From assembly GCF_002925905.1 (NCBI RefSeq), contig NZ_PRDB01000002.1:124001-188000 (forward strand): 64,000 nucleotides of DNA, read 5' to 3'. Every line of letters begins with the position of its first letter. The first letter of the stretch is position 1. The notes below the pieces were generated by a model that saw nothing but the letters and a program-made list of their open reading frames with translations, ran no database searches and had not been told where the DNA came from. The translations under genes were made by a program, and so were the position numbers. Positions 56,547 to 64,000 of the stretch are shown piece by piece. The stretch is from Klebsiella michiganensis. GTDB taxonomy: Bacteria; Pseudomonadota; Gammaproteobacteria; Enterobacterales; Enterobacteriaceae.

Positions 56547-58400
56547 CTAGGTGTACTGCATTGCTGACAAGCGTACAGCTGCATTTACAGCACCATAAAG
56601 TGCGTAACCGTTGCGCCGCTCGGTCAGTTCAAAGAAAAAGCGTCCGGCAGAAAACGGGCGGGTATATAGGTGCAGGAATTCACCGCCGCTTCCGTCACGA
56701 TCGTAAAGAATTTGATGATTCTTCAGCAGGTTGACCTGAACATCCTCGCCAAAACGGGCCAACAGATCTTCATAGTAGTTCGCCGGGATCGGCAGCGCGT
56801 TGACCGCAACCGGAGCCAGGCTGGCGAGCGTGGAGGGTAAATCGTGGCAGGCAAACGCCGCGTGCTGTAAACCTGCTCCCTGATAACAGGCTACCGAACG
56901 GGCAATTTGCGTGGCGCGGCTTTGCGAAATATTGAGCGCGAGACGAATGTCGCCCTGCGGACTGCGCACCGCCAGGCTGCGCACCAGCCCGTAAGGATCG
57001 GGCAGGGTCTGCTCATGTTCGAGCGTAAAGCCGAATACGGTGCGGAAAAAGATAATCCAGTTATCGCGGCTGTCCGCTTCCATGCCGAGTGCCAGGTGAT
57101 CGATACCCCGATAATCGTCGCGCGGCGTGACGTTCGCGCGCAGATGAAAATCGCGGGTGTAGATATCGTCCCCCATCTCAATCAGATAAATAAGGCTGCC
57201 GTCCGGGGCGCAAACCGCCGGGATGGGGCTTTCGTTCGGCCCGGCATCGCCCTGCCAGGTGGCGTAGCCTAAGGCGCGGGCGCGTTCCACGATCGCCGCG
57301 CTCTGGCTGACGCGCAGCGCCATGGCGCAGAGGGAAACCCCGTGGCGCTGGTGAAAATGATCGGCCCAGCTATGCGGCTGGGCGTTAACCACCACCCTCG
57401 CCCCGCCGTTGCGCCAGAGGGCGACGCGTTTTGAGCGATGCGTCCCCTCTTCGGCAAAGCCGAGCTGCGTCAGCCTGTGTCCGAGTTCGCCCGCCTGCGC
57501 CGGCGTGGCGGCAAACTCGATAAACTCCAGCCCGGCGTAGAGGGGCAGTTCAGCGGAGGAAAACAGCGGCGCCCGGCTTTCCGGCAGCCGCTGACGGACC
57601 TGCTCTTCCAGCCACAGCAGCGAGCGATAGCCATCTTTCGCCGTCGCGCCGTTGGGCGATGCGCGGAAGCTGTCGTTAAAGATCTCCAGCGACCAGGGGC
57701 CGCAGTAGCCGCGGCGGGTAAGATCGCAGGCAAACTCCACCAGCGGCAGCTGCCCCTGGCCGGGAAAACAGCGGAAGTGGCGGCTCCATTCGAGAATATC
57801 CATTTTCATCAGCGGCGCGTCGGCCATCTGTACAAAGGTGATTTTTTCCAGCGGCACATCCGCCAGCTGCGCCAGCGTATCGCCGCGCGCCAGCACGTGG
57901 AAACTGTCGAGCACGATGCCCAGCGCCGGGCTATCGACGCTTTTGACCCGCGCCCACGCCTGATGCCAGCGGTTGACGTGGGTGCCCCAGGCCAGCGCCT
58001 CGTAGCCAATCGTGATGCGTTCCTGCTCCGCCAGCGCAGCAAGGGCGCGTAAGTCGGCGACCTGCAGCTCGACATCGGCGGAACAGTCCGGCTGAACGTT
58101 GCTGCACAGCAGCAGGGTGTCGCAGCCCAGCTCGTGCATAAGCGCAAATTTGCGCCTGGCGCGTTCCATGTTGGCGGCAAACTGGGCGCGGCTGGCGCCT
58201 TCAAAATCACGAAATGGTTGAAAAAGCGTGATTTTTAGTCCTAAATCTGCCGCCAGGTGGCGGATATCGGCCGGCGTACCGGTATAATAGAGCAGATCGT
58301 TTTCGAAGATTTCGACGCCCTGATAGCCCGCCGCTGCGATGGCATGGAGCTTTTCGGGTAAGGTACCGGAGATCGAGACGGTGGCGATGGAACGCAACAT
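56547..58400 (-). CDS. 3-dehydroshikimate dehydratase fused to an HPPD/VOC-like domain (QuiC1/QsuB type)
   Basis: This converts 3-dehydroshikimate to protocatechuate. Residues 1-270 are an AP-endonuclease-2 TIM barrel with metal ligands in TIGYEALAWGTHVNRW, GIVLDSFHVLARG, TFVQMADAP and WSLEIFNDSFR. Residues about 285-617 are a two-module vicinal oxygen chelate region resembling 4-hydroxyphenylpyruvate dioxygenase (GIDHLALGMEADSRDNW, LQHAAFACHDLPS, RFFFELTERRNGY). Such fusions are known from Pseudomonas and Corynebacterium. ATG 58400 has GAGGA upstream. First gene of the operon. Confidence 0.88.
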   Translation of the reverse strand: MLRSIATVSISGTLPEKLHAIAAAGYQGVEIFENDLLYYTGTPADIRHLAADLGLKITLFQPFRDFEGASRAQFAANMERARRKFALMHELGCDTLLLCSNVQPDCSADVELQVADLRALAALAEQERITIGYEALAWGTHVNRWHQAWARVKSVDSPALGIVLDSFHVLARGDTLAQLADVPLEKITFVQMADAPLMKMDILEWSRHFRCFPGQGQLPLVEFACDLTRRGYCGPWSLEIFNDSFRASPNGATAKDGYRSLLWLEEQVRQRLPESRAPLFSSAELPLYAGLEFIEFAATPAQAGELGHRLTQLGFAEEGTHRSKRVALWRNGGARVVVNAQPHSWADHFHQRHGVSLCAMALRVSQSAAIVERARALGYATWQGDAGPNESPIPAVCAPDGSLIYLIEMGDDIYTRDFHLRANVTPRDDYRGIDHLALGMEADSRDNWIIFFRTVFGFTLEHEQTLPDPYGLVRSLAVRSPQGDIRLALNISQSRATQIARSVACYQGAGLQHAAFACHDLPSTLASLAPVAVNALPIPANYYEDLLARFGEDVQVNLLKNHQILYDRDGSGGEFLHLYTRPFSAGRFFFELTERRNGYALYGAVNAAVRLSAMQYT

Positions 58401-58410
58401 AGAGTCCTCG

Positions 58411-58433
58411 GGTCATTAGCTGACTTAATGACC
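58411..58433. promoter_or_regulatory. Candidate TetR operator
   Basis: GGTCATTA, 7-nt spacer, TAATGACC: perfect 8-bp inverted arms in the divergent gap between the dehydratase and tetR genes, 11 bp before the dehydratase ATG. A smaller palindrome ATTTG-GTT-CAAAT lies at 58447-58459. Confidence 0.6.
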
Positions 58434-58526
58434 TGAATATGTATCATTTGGTTCAAATGCGCCATGATTGGTTGCAAAATTGTGATCAATATGTGTATTT
58501 TTTGCATCTCAAGAAAAGGAGCCGTT

Positions 58527-59165
58527 ATGTCCGTCGTTGCTCATGATGAAGCGCAGTCTCTGAAAGAGCGGATCTTCGCCGCCGCCATTACCGTTTTCGC
58601 CGAGCATGGACTGTCGGGCGCGCGGATGGAGCAAATCGCCACCGAAGCGCAGACTACCAAACGCATGGTGGTCTACTACTTCAAGACCAAAGAGCTGCTT
58701 TATCAGGCCGTGCTGCAGCACGTCTACGCGAGGATCCGCGAAACCGAGCAGCAGCTCGGGCTGGAAAACGTACCGCCGGTAGAGGCGCTGGTGCAGCTGG
58801 TGAAGTGGAGCGTGCGCTATCACGCCACGCACGCTGACTATATGCGGGTGATCTGTATGGAAAACATGCAGCGCGGGAAATGGCTGAAAAGTTCAGGTCA
58901 ACTGAAACCGCTGAACCGCACCGCCCTGTCGATCCTGGAAGATATTCTTCAGCGCGGGCAGCAGCAAGGGGTGTTTCAGGCAGGGCTGGAAGCGCGCGAT
59001 GTACATCGATTGATCAGCAGCTTTAGCTTCTACCAGGTATCAAACTTTTATACGTTCAGCAGCCTCTACCTGGACGATCCGATGCCGGCTATTGATGATG
59101 AAGCGATGGTCGCCCACCACTGCGATATTGCCGTCAAGGCGGTTATTCGCTTTGTCATTTCCTGA
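58527..59165 (+). CDS. TetR family regulator of the dehydroshikimate operon
   Basis: 212 residues from ATG 58527 (MSVVAHDEAQSLKERI), preceded by AAAAGGAG. The helix-turn-helix (GLSGARMEQIATEAQTTKRMVVYYFKTKEL) is classical TetR. It is divergent from the dehydratase gene with palindromes between them, so it likely represses that operon until an intermediate binds. The track ORF adds 21 codons with no SD. Confidence 0.9.
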   Translation: MSVVAHDEAQSLKERIFAAAITVFAEHGLSGARMEQIATEAQTTKRMVVYYFKTKELLYQAVLQHVYARIRETEQQLGLENVPPVEALVQLVKWSVRYHATHADYMRVICMENMQRGKWLKSSGQLKPLNRTALSILEDILQRGQQQGVFQAGLEARDVHRLISSFSFYQVSNFYTFSSLYLDDPMPAIDDEAMVAHHCDIAVKAVIRFVIS

Positions 59166-59188
59166 AGCGCGCGGGAAGCGTCCGGCGG

Positions 59189-59401
59189 CTAGTTTCCGGA
59201 AAGCGCATGGACCACCTTCTCCATCGCTTCCTGCGTCAGCGCGGAACGTTTGATTTTCGGGTTCGCCAGGGCGGTACGCACCACGCCGGCGATAACGATA
59301 TGCTTTGGCTCCTGACCCAGGTCGCGCATCTCCAGCACGACTTTGCCCACTACGCGGCACATTTCCTGATACAGCGCCTCATCTTTGGCTGTGTTTCCCA
59401 T
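59189..59401 (-). CDS. fumD: Fumarase D (FumD, YdhZ)
   Basis: A 70-residue protein with MCRVVGKVVLEMRDLGQEPK and HIVIAGVVRTALAN, virtually the E. coli FumD/YdhZ sequence. In E. coli it is a small fumarate hydratase unrelated to FumABC and sits upstream of and divergent from pykF, as here. Confidence 0.95.
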   Translation of the reverse strand: MGNTAKDEALYQEMCRVVGKVVLEMRDLGQEPKHIVIAGVVRTALANPKIKRSALTQEAMEKVVHALSGN

Positions 59402-59910
59402 TCTATTTCACTCTCAATTTTTCATTATCAATCAAATCATTATTGATATATTTCCTGAGTAAATCAAACCAGCTCCGCGTTTGCGCCTCAGAGACTGCTT
59501 TTCCCTGGCAAACTTGTGAATAAACCCGCGTTTCCGCCCTCTTTATCTTGTCAGGTGATGAAAAAATGTGTTGCGCATAAGCGTAGGATTAGTTTGCATT
59601 TTGTTAAGTATATAACTATAGAAATGAAACATGGTTTTCATTTTCTTTTTTGGATTTGGCAACGTATAATGCCCAACAAATTCTTATTGAATGGTTTCAG
59701 CGCATTGGATTGCATGACTAAACGCATAACACGTTGCCTCTTTTCATGGGCTGAACCGCCAGCACACATTCTTCTGCACGCTCTTTTGTTGTCACCTATC
59801 CTTAGAGCGTGGCATAGCAACTTTCGTAATACAGGTTTAACTCTGCGGCAGTGCGCCCACGGAGTCAGATTCCCCATCCCTATCCTTCACAACTTAAAGA
59901 TTAAACTGTC
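59402..59910. promoter_or_regulatory. fumD-pykF divergent regulatory region
   Basis: 509 AT-rich bases. A consensus -10 box TATAAT at 59665-59670 with a weak -35 (TTTCTT, 17-nt spacing) suggests the main pykF start near 59677 and a leader of about 235 nt, long as in E. coli. TGAAACATGGTTTTCA (59625-59640) is a loose match to a Cra (FruR) site, which would fit known Cra repression of pykF. The 132-codon track ORF here is not thought to be a gene. Confidence 0.5.
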
Positions 59911-61323
59911 ATGAAAAAGACCAAAATTGTTTGCACCATCGGTCCGAAAACCGAATCCGAAGAGATGTTGACCAAAATGCTGGACGCTGGCATGAACGTT
60001 ATGCGTCTGAACTTCTCTCACGGTGATTACGCGGAACACGGTCAGCGCATCCAGAACCTGCGCAATGTGATGAGTAAAACCGGTAAGAAAGCGGCAATCC
60101 TTCTGGATACCAAAGGTCCGGAAATCCGTACCATTAAGCTGGAAGGCGGCAACGACGTTTCTCTGAAAGCGGGCCAGACCTTTACCTTCACCACCGACAA
60201 ATCCGTTGTCGGTAATAACGAAATCGTTGCGGTGACCTATGAAGGTTTCACCAGCGACCTGAGCGTCGGCAACACCGTACTGGTTGACGATGGTCTGATC
60301 GGTATGGAAGTCACCGCTATCGAAGGCAACAAAGTTGTTTGTAAAGTACTGAACAACGGCGACCTTGGCGAGAACAAAGGCGTTAACCTGCCGGGCGTGT
60401 CTATCGCTCTGCCAGCGCTGGCCGAAAAAGACAAGCAGGACCTGATCTTCGGTTGCGAACAGGGCGTTGACTTTGTTGCGGCCTCCTTTATCCGTAAGCG
60501 TTCTGACGTTGTTGAAATCCGTGAACACCTGAAAGCCCACGGCGGCGAGAAGATCCAGATCATCTCCAAAATTGAAAACCAGGAAGGCCTGAACAACTTC
60601 GACGAGATCCTCGAAGCCTCTGACGGCATCATGGTTGCGCGTGGCGACCTGGGCGTTGAAATCCCGGTTGAAGAAGTGATCTTCGCGCAGAAGATGATGA
60701 TCGAAAAATGTATCCGCGCGCGTAAAGTCGTTATCACCGCGACCCAGATGCTGGATTCTATGATCAAAAACCCGCGTCCGACCCGTGCGGAAGCAGGCGA
60801 CGTGGCTAACGCCATCCTCGACGGCACCGACGCAGTTATGCTGTCCGGCGAATCCGCAAAAGGTAAATACCCGCTGGAAGCGGTCACCATCATGGCGACC
60901 ATCTGCGAGCGTACCGACCGCGTGATGACCAGCCGTCTTGAATACAACAACGACAACCGTAAGCTGCGCATCACCGAAGCGGTTTGCCGCGGTGCGGTTG
61001 AAACGGCTGAAAAACTGGAAGCGCCGCTGATCGTTGTGGCAACCCAGGGCGGTAAATCCGCGCGCGCCGTACGTAAATACTTCCCGGATGCCACCATCCT
61101 GGCGCTGACCACCAATGAAACGACCGCGCGTCAGCTGGTGCTGAGCAAAGGCGTTGTGGCGCAGCTGGTTGAAGATATCTCTTCTACCGATGCCTTCTAT
61201 ATCCAGGGTAAAGAGCTGGCGCTGCAGAGCGGCCTGGCGCGTAAAGGCGACGTGGTTGTTATGGTCTCCGGCGCGTTGGTCCCGAGCGGAACCACCAATA
61301 CCGCTTCCGTGCACGTGCTGTAA
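59911..61323 (+). CDS. pykF: Pyruvate kinase I (fructose-1,6-bisphosphate activated)
   Basis: This glycolytic enzyme makes pyruvate and ATP from phosphoenolpyruvate and ADP. The 470-residue product starts [20 protein letters not shown] and carries [16 protein letters not shown], the active-site [18 protein letters not shown] and [14 protein letters not shown], and the C-terminal allosteric domain. Codon use is strongly biased to highly expressed codons. An intrinsic terminator follows. Confidence 0.98.
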   Translation: MKKTKIVCTIGPKTESEEMLTKMLDAGMNVMRLNFSHGDYAEHGQRIQNLRNVMSKTGKKAAILLDTKGPEIRTIKLEGGNDVSLKAGQTFTFTTDKSVVGNNEIVAVTYEGFTSDLSVGNTVLVDDGLIGMEVTAIEGNKVVCKVLNNGDLGENKGVNLPGVSIALPALAEKDKQDLIFGCEQGVDFVAASFIRKRSDVVEIREHLKAHGGEKIQIISKIENQEGLNNFDEILEASDGIMVARGDLGVEIPVEEVIFAQKMMIEKCIRARKVVITATQMLDSMIKNPRPTRAEAGDVANAILDGTDAVMLSGESAKGKYPLEAVTIMATICERTDRVMTSRLEYNNDNRKLRITEAVCRGAVETAEKLEAPLIVVATQGGKSARAVRKYFPDATILALTTNETTARQLVLSKGVVAQLVEDISSTDAFYIQGKELALQSGLARKGDVVVMVSGALVPSGTTNTASVHVL

Positions 61324-61352
61324 TAATTTACAGGTTAATTAGTATTTCCTTT

Positions 61353-61382
61353 AAAAGCGCCTCTTCGGGGCGCTTTTTTTTA
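61353..61382 (+). terminator. pykF intrinsic terminator
   Basis: AAAAGCGCC-TCTTC-GGGGCGCTTTT followed by more T residues: a strong stem, small loop and U-tract 30 nt after the pykF stop. Confidence 0.93.
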
Positions 61383-61872
<490 letters not shown>

Positions 61873-61887
61873 TAGTATCTGTGTAAT

Positions 61888-61919
61888 AAAAATGGCGCAC
61901 ATTGTGCGCCATTTTTTTT
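61888..61919 (+). terminator. lpp intrinsic terminator
   Basis: AATGGCGCAC-ATT-GTGCGCCATT followed by T8, 18 nt after the lpp stop. Confidence 0.94.
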
Positions 61920-61936
61920 GCCTTACCTTTTCCCGC

Positions 61937-62922
61937 CTACTGCACCCTTTTCGCTTCATCTACCGGCGTATTATTCTGTACCGACAGGCTCGACGCGGTG
62001 CTTCCGCTAGCCGATACCACCACCGGATATCCTGCCCGCCGGGTCAGCGCGCGTTTAAGCTGCGCCTCATCAACCGCTTTATCCCCGAGAATTGATGAAA
62101 CTCCGCCGGAAGCGTATAGGCCATGGTCTGCGCATTGCTGGCCTCATCCGGCGTCAACGGGCGATGAACTTCAACATAGCGCTTACCGTCCGGCTCCACG
62201 GCGAACTTGACCGGCTGGTTGATAATCCGTACCGGCGTCCCGCTTTTCACCTGATTGAATAAAGACTGGATATCCGCCGCGTTCATGCGCATACAGCCGG
62301 AGCTGACGCGCAGACCCACGCTGTCCGGCGCGCTGGTGCCATGAATCAGATATTCACCGTTACCGTATGCCAGGCGGAGCGCATAGCGGCCTAGCGGGTT
62401 ATTCGGCCCTGCGGGCACGACCGGCGGCAGTTTAATCCCTTTCTCCAGCGAACGGGCGCGGATGCCCGCCGTCGGCGTCCAGGTGGGGTTCGGGATTTTC
62501 TGCCCTATGCGGGTCGTCATTTCCGGCGTCTCCAGCCCCTGCTGACCAATCCCCAGGGGATAGACCTGCACCTGATTGACGCCCGGCGGGAAGTAGTACA
62601 GACGCAGCTCGGCCAGGTTGACGACGATGCCCTCGCGCGGCACGTCCGGCAGCAGCATCTGCGAAGGTATCAGCACCTGAGTACCCGGTTTAGGCTGCAC
62701 CGGCGCAATGGTATCGTTCGCTTCAAGGATCAGCATCGCCGCCGTATCAAAACGACGGGCAATCGCCTGCAGGTTGCGGTCACCCTCCTGTACCGTCCAG
62801 AACTGGTTCTCACCAATCAGACGACTGTTGGCAGGAGGAAGGGGATAATCAACGGCCCAGGCGGCGTGGGACGCGCTGAGGGCGCTCAGAAGGGCAATGG
62901 TGATAAGAGAAGCGCGTTTCAT
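61937..62922 (-). pseudogene. ldtE: L,D-transpeptidase LdtE (YnhG), apparent -1 frameshift near the C-terminus
   Basis: LdtE makes 3-3 crosslinks in peptidoglycan. The track ORF (62044-62922, 292 aa) has signal peptide, a LysM-like region ([20 protein letters not shown]) and the YkuD domain with catalytic [20 protein letters not shown]. After FHQFSG it diverges from E. coli LdtE. In the next frame it resumes [20 protein letters not shown] and ends at TAG 61937, giving about 328 residues like the family. GGGG at 62083-62086 would be five G in an intact gene. The catalytic domain is unaffected either way. Confidence 0.85.
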
Positions 62923-62958
62923 ACTGAGATTCCTTCTTTCGCTGATAAAACGCCAGGC

Positions 62959-63002
62959 CTGTTATGCACGACGGGAGGCGAGCCTCCCGTCGTGCATAAC
63001 AG
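62959..63002. terminator. Perfect 21-bp palindrome between sufE and ldtE
   Basis: Arms of 21 bp (CTGTTATGCACGACGGGAGG C and its complement) flank a 2-nt centre, with no mismatch. It lies just after the sufE stop. On the minus strand a short GTTTT follows 10 nt later, so it may end the suf transcript or protect its 3-prime end. Confidence 0.7.
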
Positions 63003-63023
63003 AATGAAATCTACTGTTTTATT

Positions 63024-63440
63024 CTAGCTAAGATTTGCTGCTTTCGCGCGAATTGCGCGGATCATGGCTTCCAGTCCTTGCGACCGCGAGGGGGTAAGGT
63101 GCTGCGTCAGGGCCATTTTTTCAAACCACGGACGCACGTCAAACGCGGTGATATCTTTGGCCGTCATCTGGTCATAGAGGATAAACACCACCGCGATAAG
63201 GCCTTTGACGATGGCCGCATCGCTGTCGCCGCGAAGCGCAATCGCGCCGCTCTGCTCCTGCGCCATCACGATCCACACCTGGCTCTGGCAGCCCTGAATG
63301 ATGTTCTGCGCGGTGTGTTCCTCCGGGCTCAGCGGCGCCAGGCGCTGACCCAGTTCAATAATATAGAGATACTTCTCTTCCCAGTTTGCACAACGGCTAA
63401 AGTTGCGCAGCAGTTTGTCTCTGTCCGGTAACGCCGCCAT
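63024..63440 (-). CDS. sufE: Sulfur acceptor protein SufE
   Basis: SufE takes persulfide sulfur from SufS on Cys51 ([14 protein letters not shown]) and passes it to SufB for Fe-S assembly under oxidative or iron stress. ATG 63440 ([20 protein letters not shown]) gives 138 residues, the E. coli length; the track ORF extends 34 codons back into sufS. It follows sufS by 11 bp. Confidence 0.96.
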   Translation of the reverse strand: MAALPDRDKLLRNFSRCANWEEKYLYIIELGQRLAPLSPEEHTAQNIIQGCQSQVWIVMAQEQSGAIALRGDSDAAIVKGLIAVVFILYDQMTAKDITAFDVRPWFEKMALTQHLTPSRSQGLEAMIRAIRAKAANLS

Positions 63441-63451
63441 AGTTGCTTCCT

Positions 63452-64000
63452 TTAGCTTAATAATTTGTGGATCCGCTGTAGCCCCGCTACCAGTCGGTCC
63501 ACCTCCTCCGTCGTATTGTACATCGCCAGCGATGCCCGACACATGGCCGGCACGCCGTAGAACGCCATCAGCGGCATGGCGCAGTGGTGCCCGGTCCGCA
63601 CCGCAATACCGTAGTTATCGAGGAAGCTGCCGACATCATAAGCATGATGTTTGCCGAGATTAAAGGCGATCGCTCCCAGGCGATCTTGCGGGCCGTAAAG
63701 GGTTAAATCCGCCACGCTCTCCAGCGCCTGCAGCGCGTAGCGCATCAGGGTCTGTTCATATTCCGCGATGTGCGTCAGTCCCAGCGCGCTGACGTAATCC
63801 AGCGCCGCGCCCAGCCCGACGATGCCGCCGGTATTCGGCGTTCCCGCCTCGAAGCGCCACGGCGCTTTTGCCCAGGTCGTGCCTTCCGTCAGGCTGACCG
63901 TGGCGATCATCGACCCGCCCCCTTCCCACGGCGCCATCTCCTGCAAAATGTCCTGCTTGACGTAGAGCACGCCGATGCCGGTGGGACCGTACAGCTTGTG
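63452..64000 (-). CDS. sufS: Cysteine desulfurase SufS, C-terminal part (cut by window edge)
   Basis: The frame is open from base 64000 ([20 protein letters not shown]) to TAA 63452. The mobile Cys loop [18 protein letters not shown], which carries the catalytic cysteine, and the C-terminal [17 protein letters not shown] are intact. The PLP domain start lies beyond the window. It precedes sufE in the suf operon. Confidence 0.95.
   Translation of the reverse strand, partial: HKLYGPTGIGVLYVKQDILQEMAPWEGGGSMIATVSLTEGTTWAKAPWRFEAGTPNTGGIVGLGAALDYVSALGLTHIAEYEQTLMRYALQALESVADLTLYGPQDRLGAIAFNLGKHHAYDVGSFLDNYGIAVRTGHHCAMPLMAFYGVPAMCRASLAMYNTTEEVDRLVAGLQRIHKLLS

Noticed and set aside
59516-59914. 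132-codon ORF upstream of pykF
   Set aside because: It spans the -10 box and untranslated leader of pykF and shows no protein-like pattern.

Overview
The window is a chromosomal segment of an enterobacterium, most likely Klebsiella or its close relative Raoultella. The right end carries the conserved enteric order fumD - pykF - lpp - ldtE - sufE - sufS. The mhp phenylpropionate operon, the type VI secretion (T6SS) cluster, the GC-rich coding sequence and the many GTAGCCCGG-type intergenic palindromes all fit that group. Genus and species are inferred from content; no alignment was run.

Layout. (1) 1-10.6 kb, minus strand: the leading part of a T6SS operon, tssB-tssC-tssK-tssL-ompA-like-hcp-clpV-vgrG, with vgrG cut by the window edge. 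tssC and tssK each carry an apparent 1-nt frameshift. (2) 11.4-14.9 kb: an HcxB/YbiC-like dehydrogenase, then an FdhF-type formate dehydrogenase with Cys instead of selenocysteine and a good sigma-54 promoter. (3) 15-21 kb: M20 amidohydrolase, MFS exporter, polar amino acid ABC transporter. (4) 20.3-27.7 kb: siderophore uptake (ABC importer plus divergent TonB receptor) with an RpiR regulator translationally coupled to it. (5) 27.8-37.3 kb: an organosulfur island with a sulfonate-type ABC transporter and two binding proteins, two flavin-dependent oxidoreductases, a LysR regulator, a cysteine-dioxygenase-like enzyme and a four-rhodanese protein. (6) 37.3-39.7 kb: an array of REP-like palindromes with a 336-bp tandem triplication, interrupted by an IS110-family element of the IS621 type. 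(7) 39.7-42 kb: a DUF1996 secreted protein and a PgeF-like protein. (8) 42-50.6 kb: mhpR and mhpABCDFE-mhpT. (9) 50.6-54.3 kb: a FecCD-type ABC importer and a convergent ModA-like protein, each preceded by a ModE-like palindrome, so probably a molybdate/tungstate locus. (10) 54.3-59.2 kb: dehydroshikimate/shikimate catabolism (AroE-like, MFS, fused dehydroshikimate dehydratase, TetR regulator). (11) 59.2-64 kb: core enteric genes; ldtE carries a third apparent 1-nt frameshift.

The most notable element is the IS621-like insertion at 38289-39580. Its 326-residue recombinase keeps all five catalytic residues at IS621 numbering. The non-coding left end looks like a bridge RNA whose target guides (TGTCCGGGCT and CCGTAG) match the sequences flanking the insertion, and whose left donor guide matches the element's own end. 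Target, donor and an end-to-end junction promoter can therefore be read from the sequence.

Three apparent single-base deletions, at least two of them in short homopolymers, raise the possibility of residual sequencing indels. The T6SS and ldtE calls should be read with that in mind.
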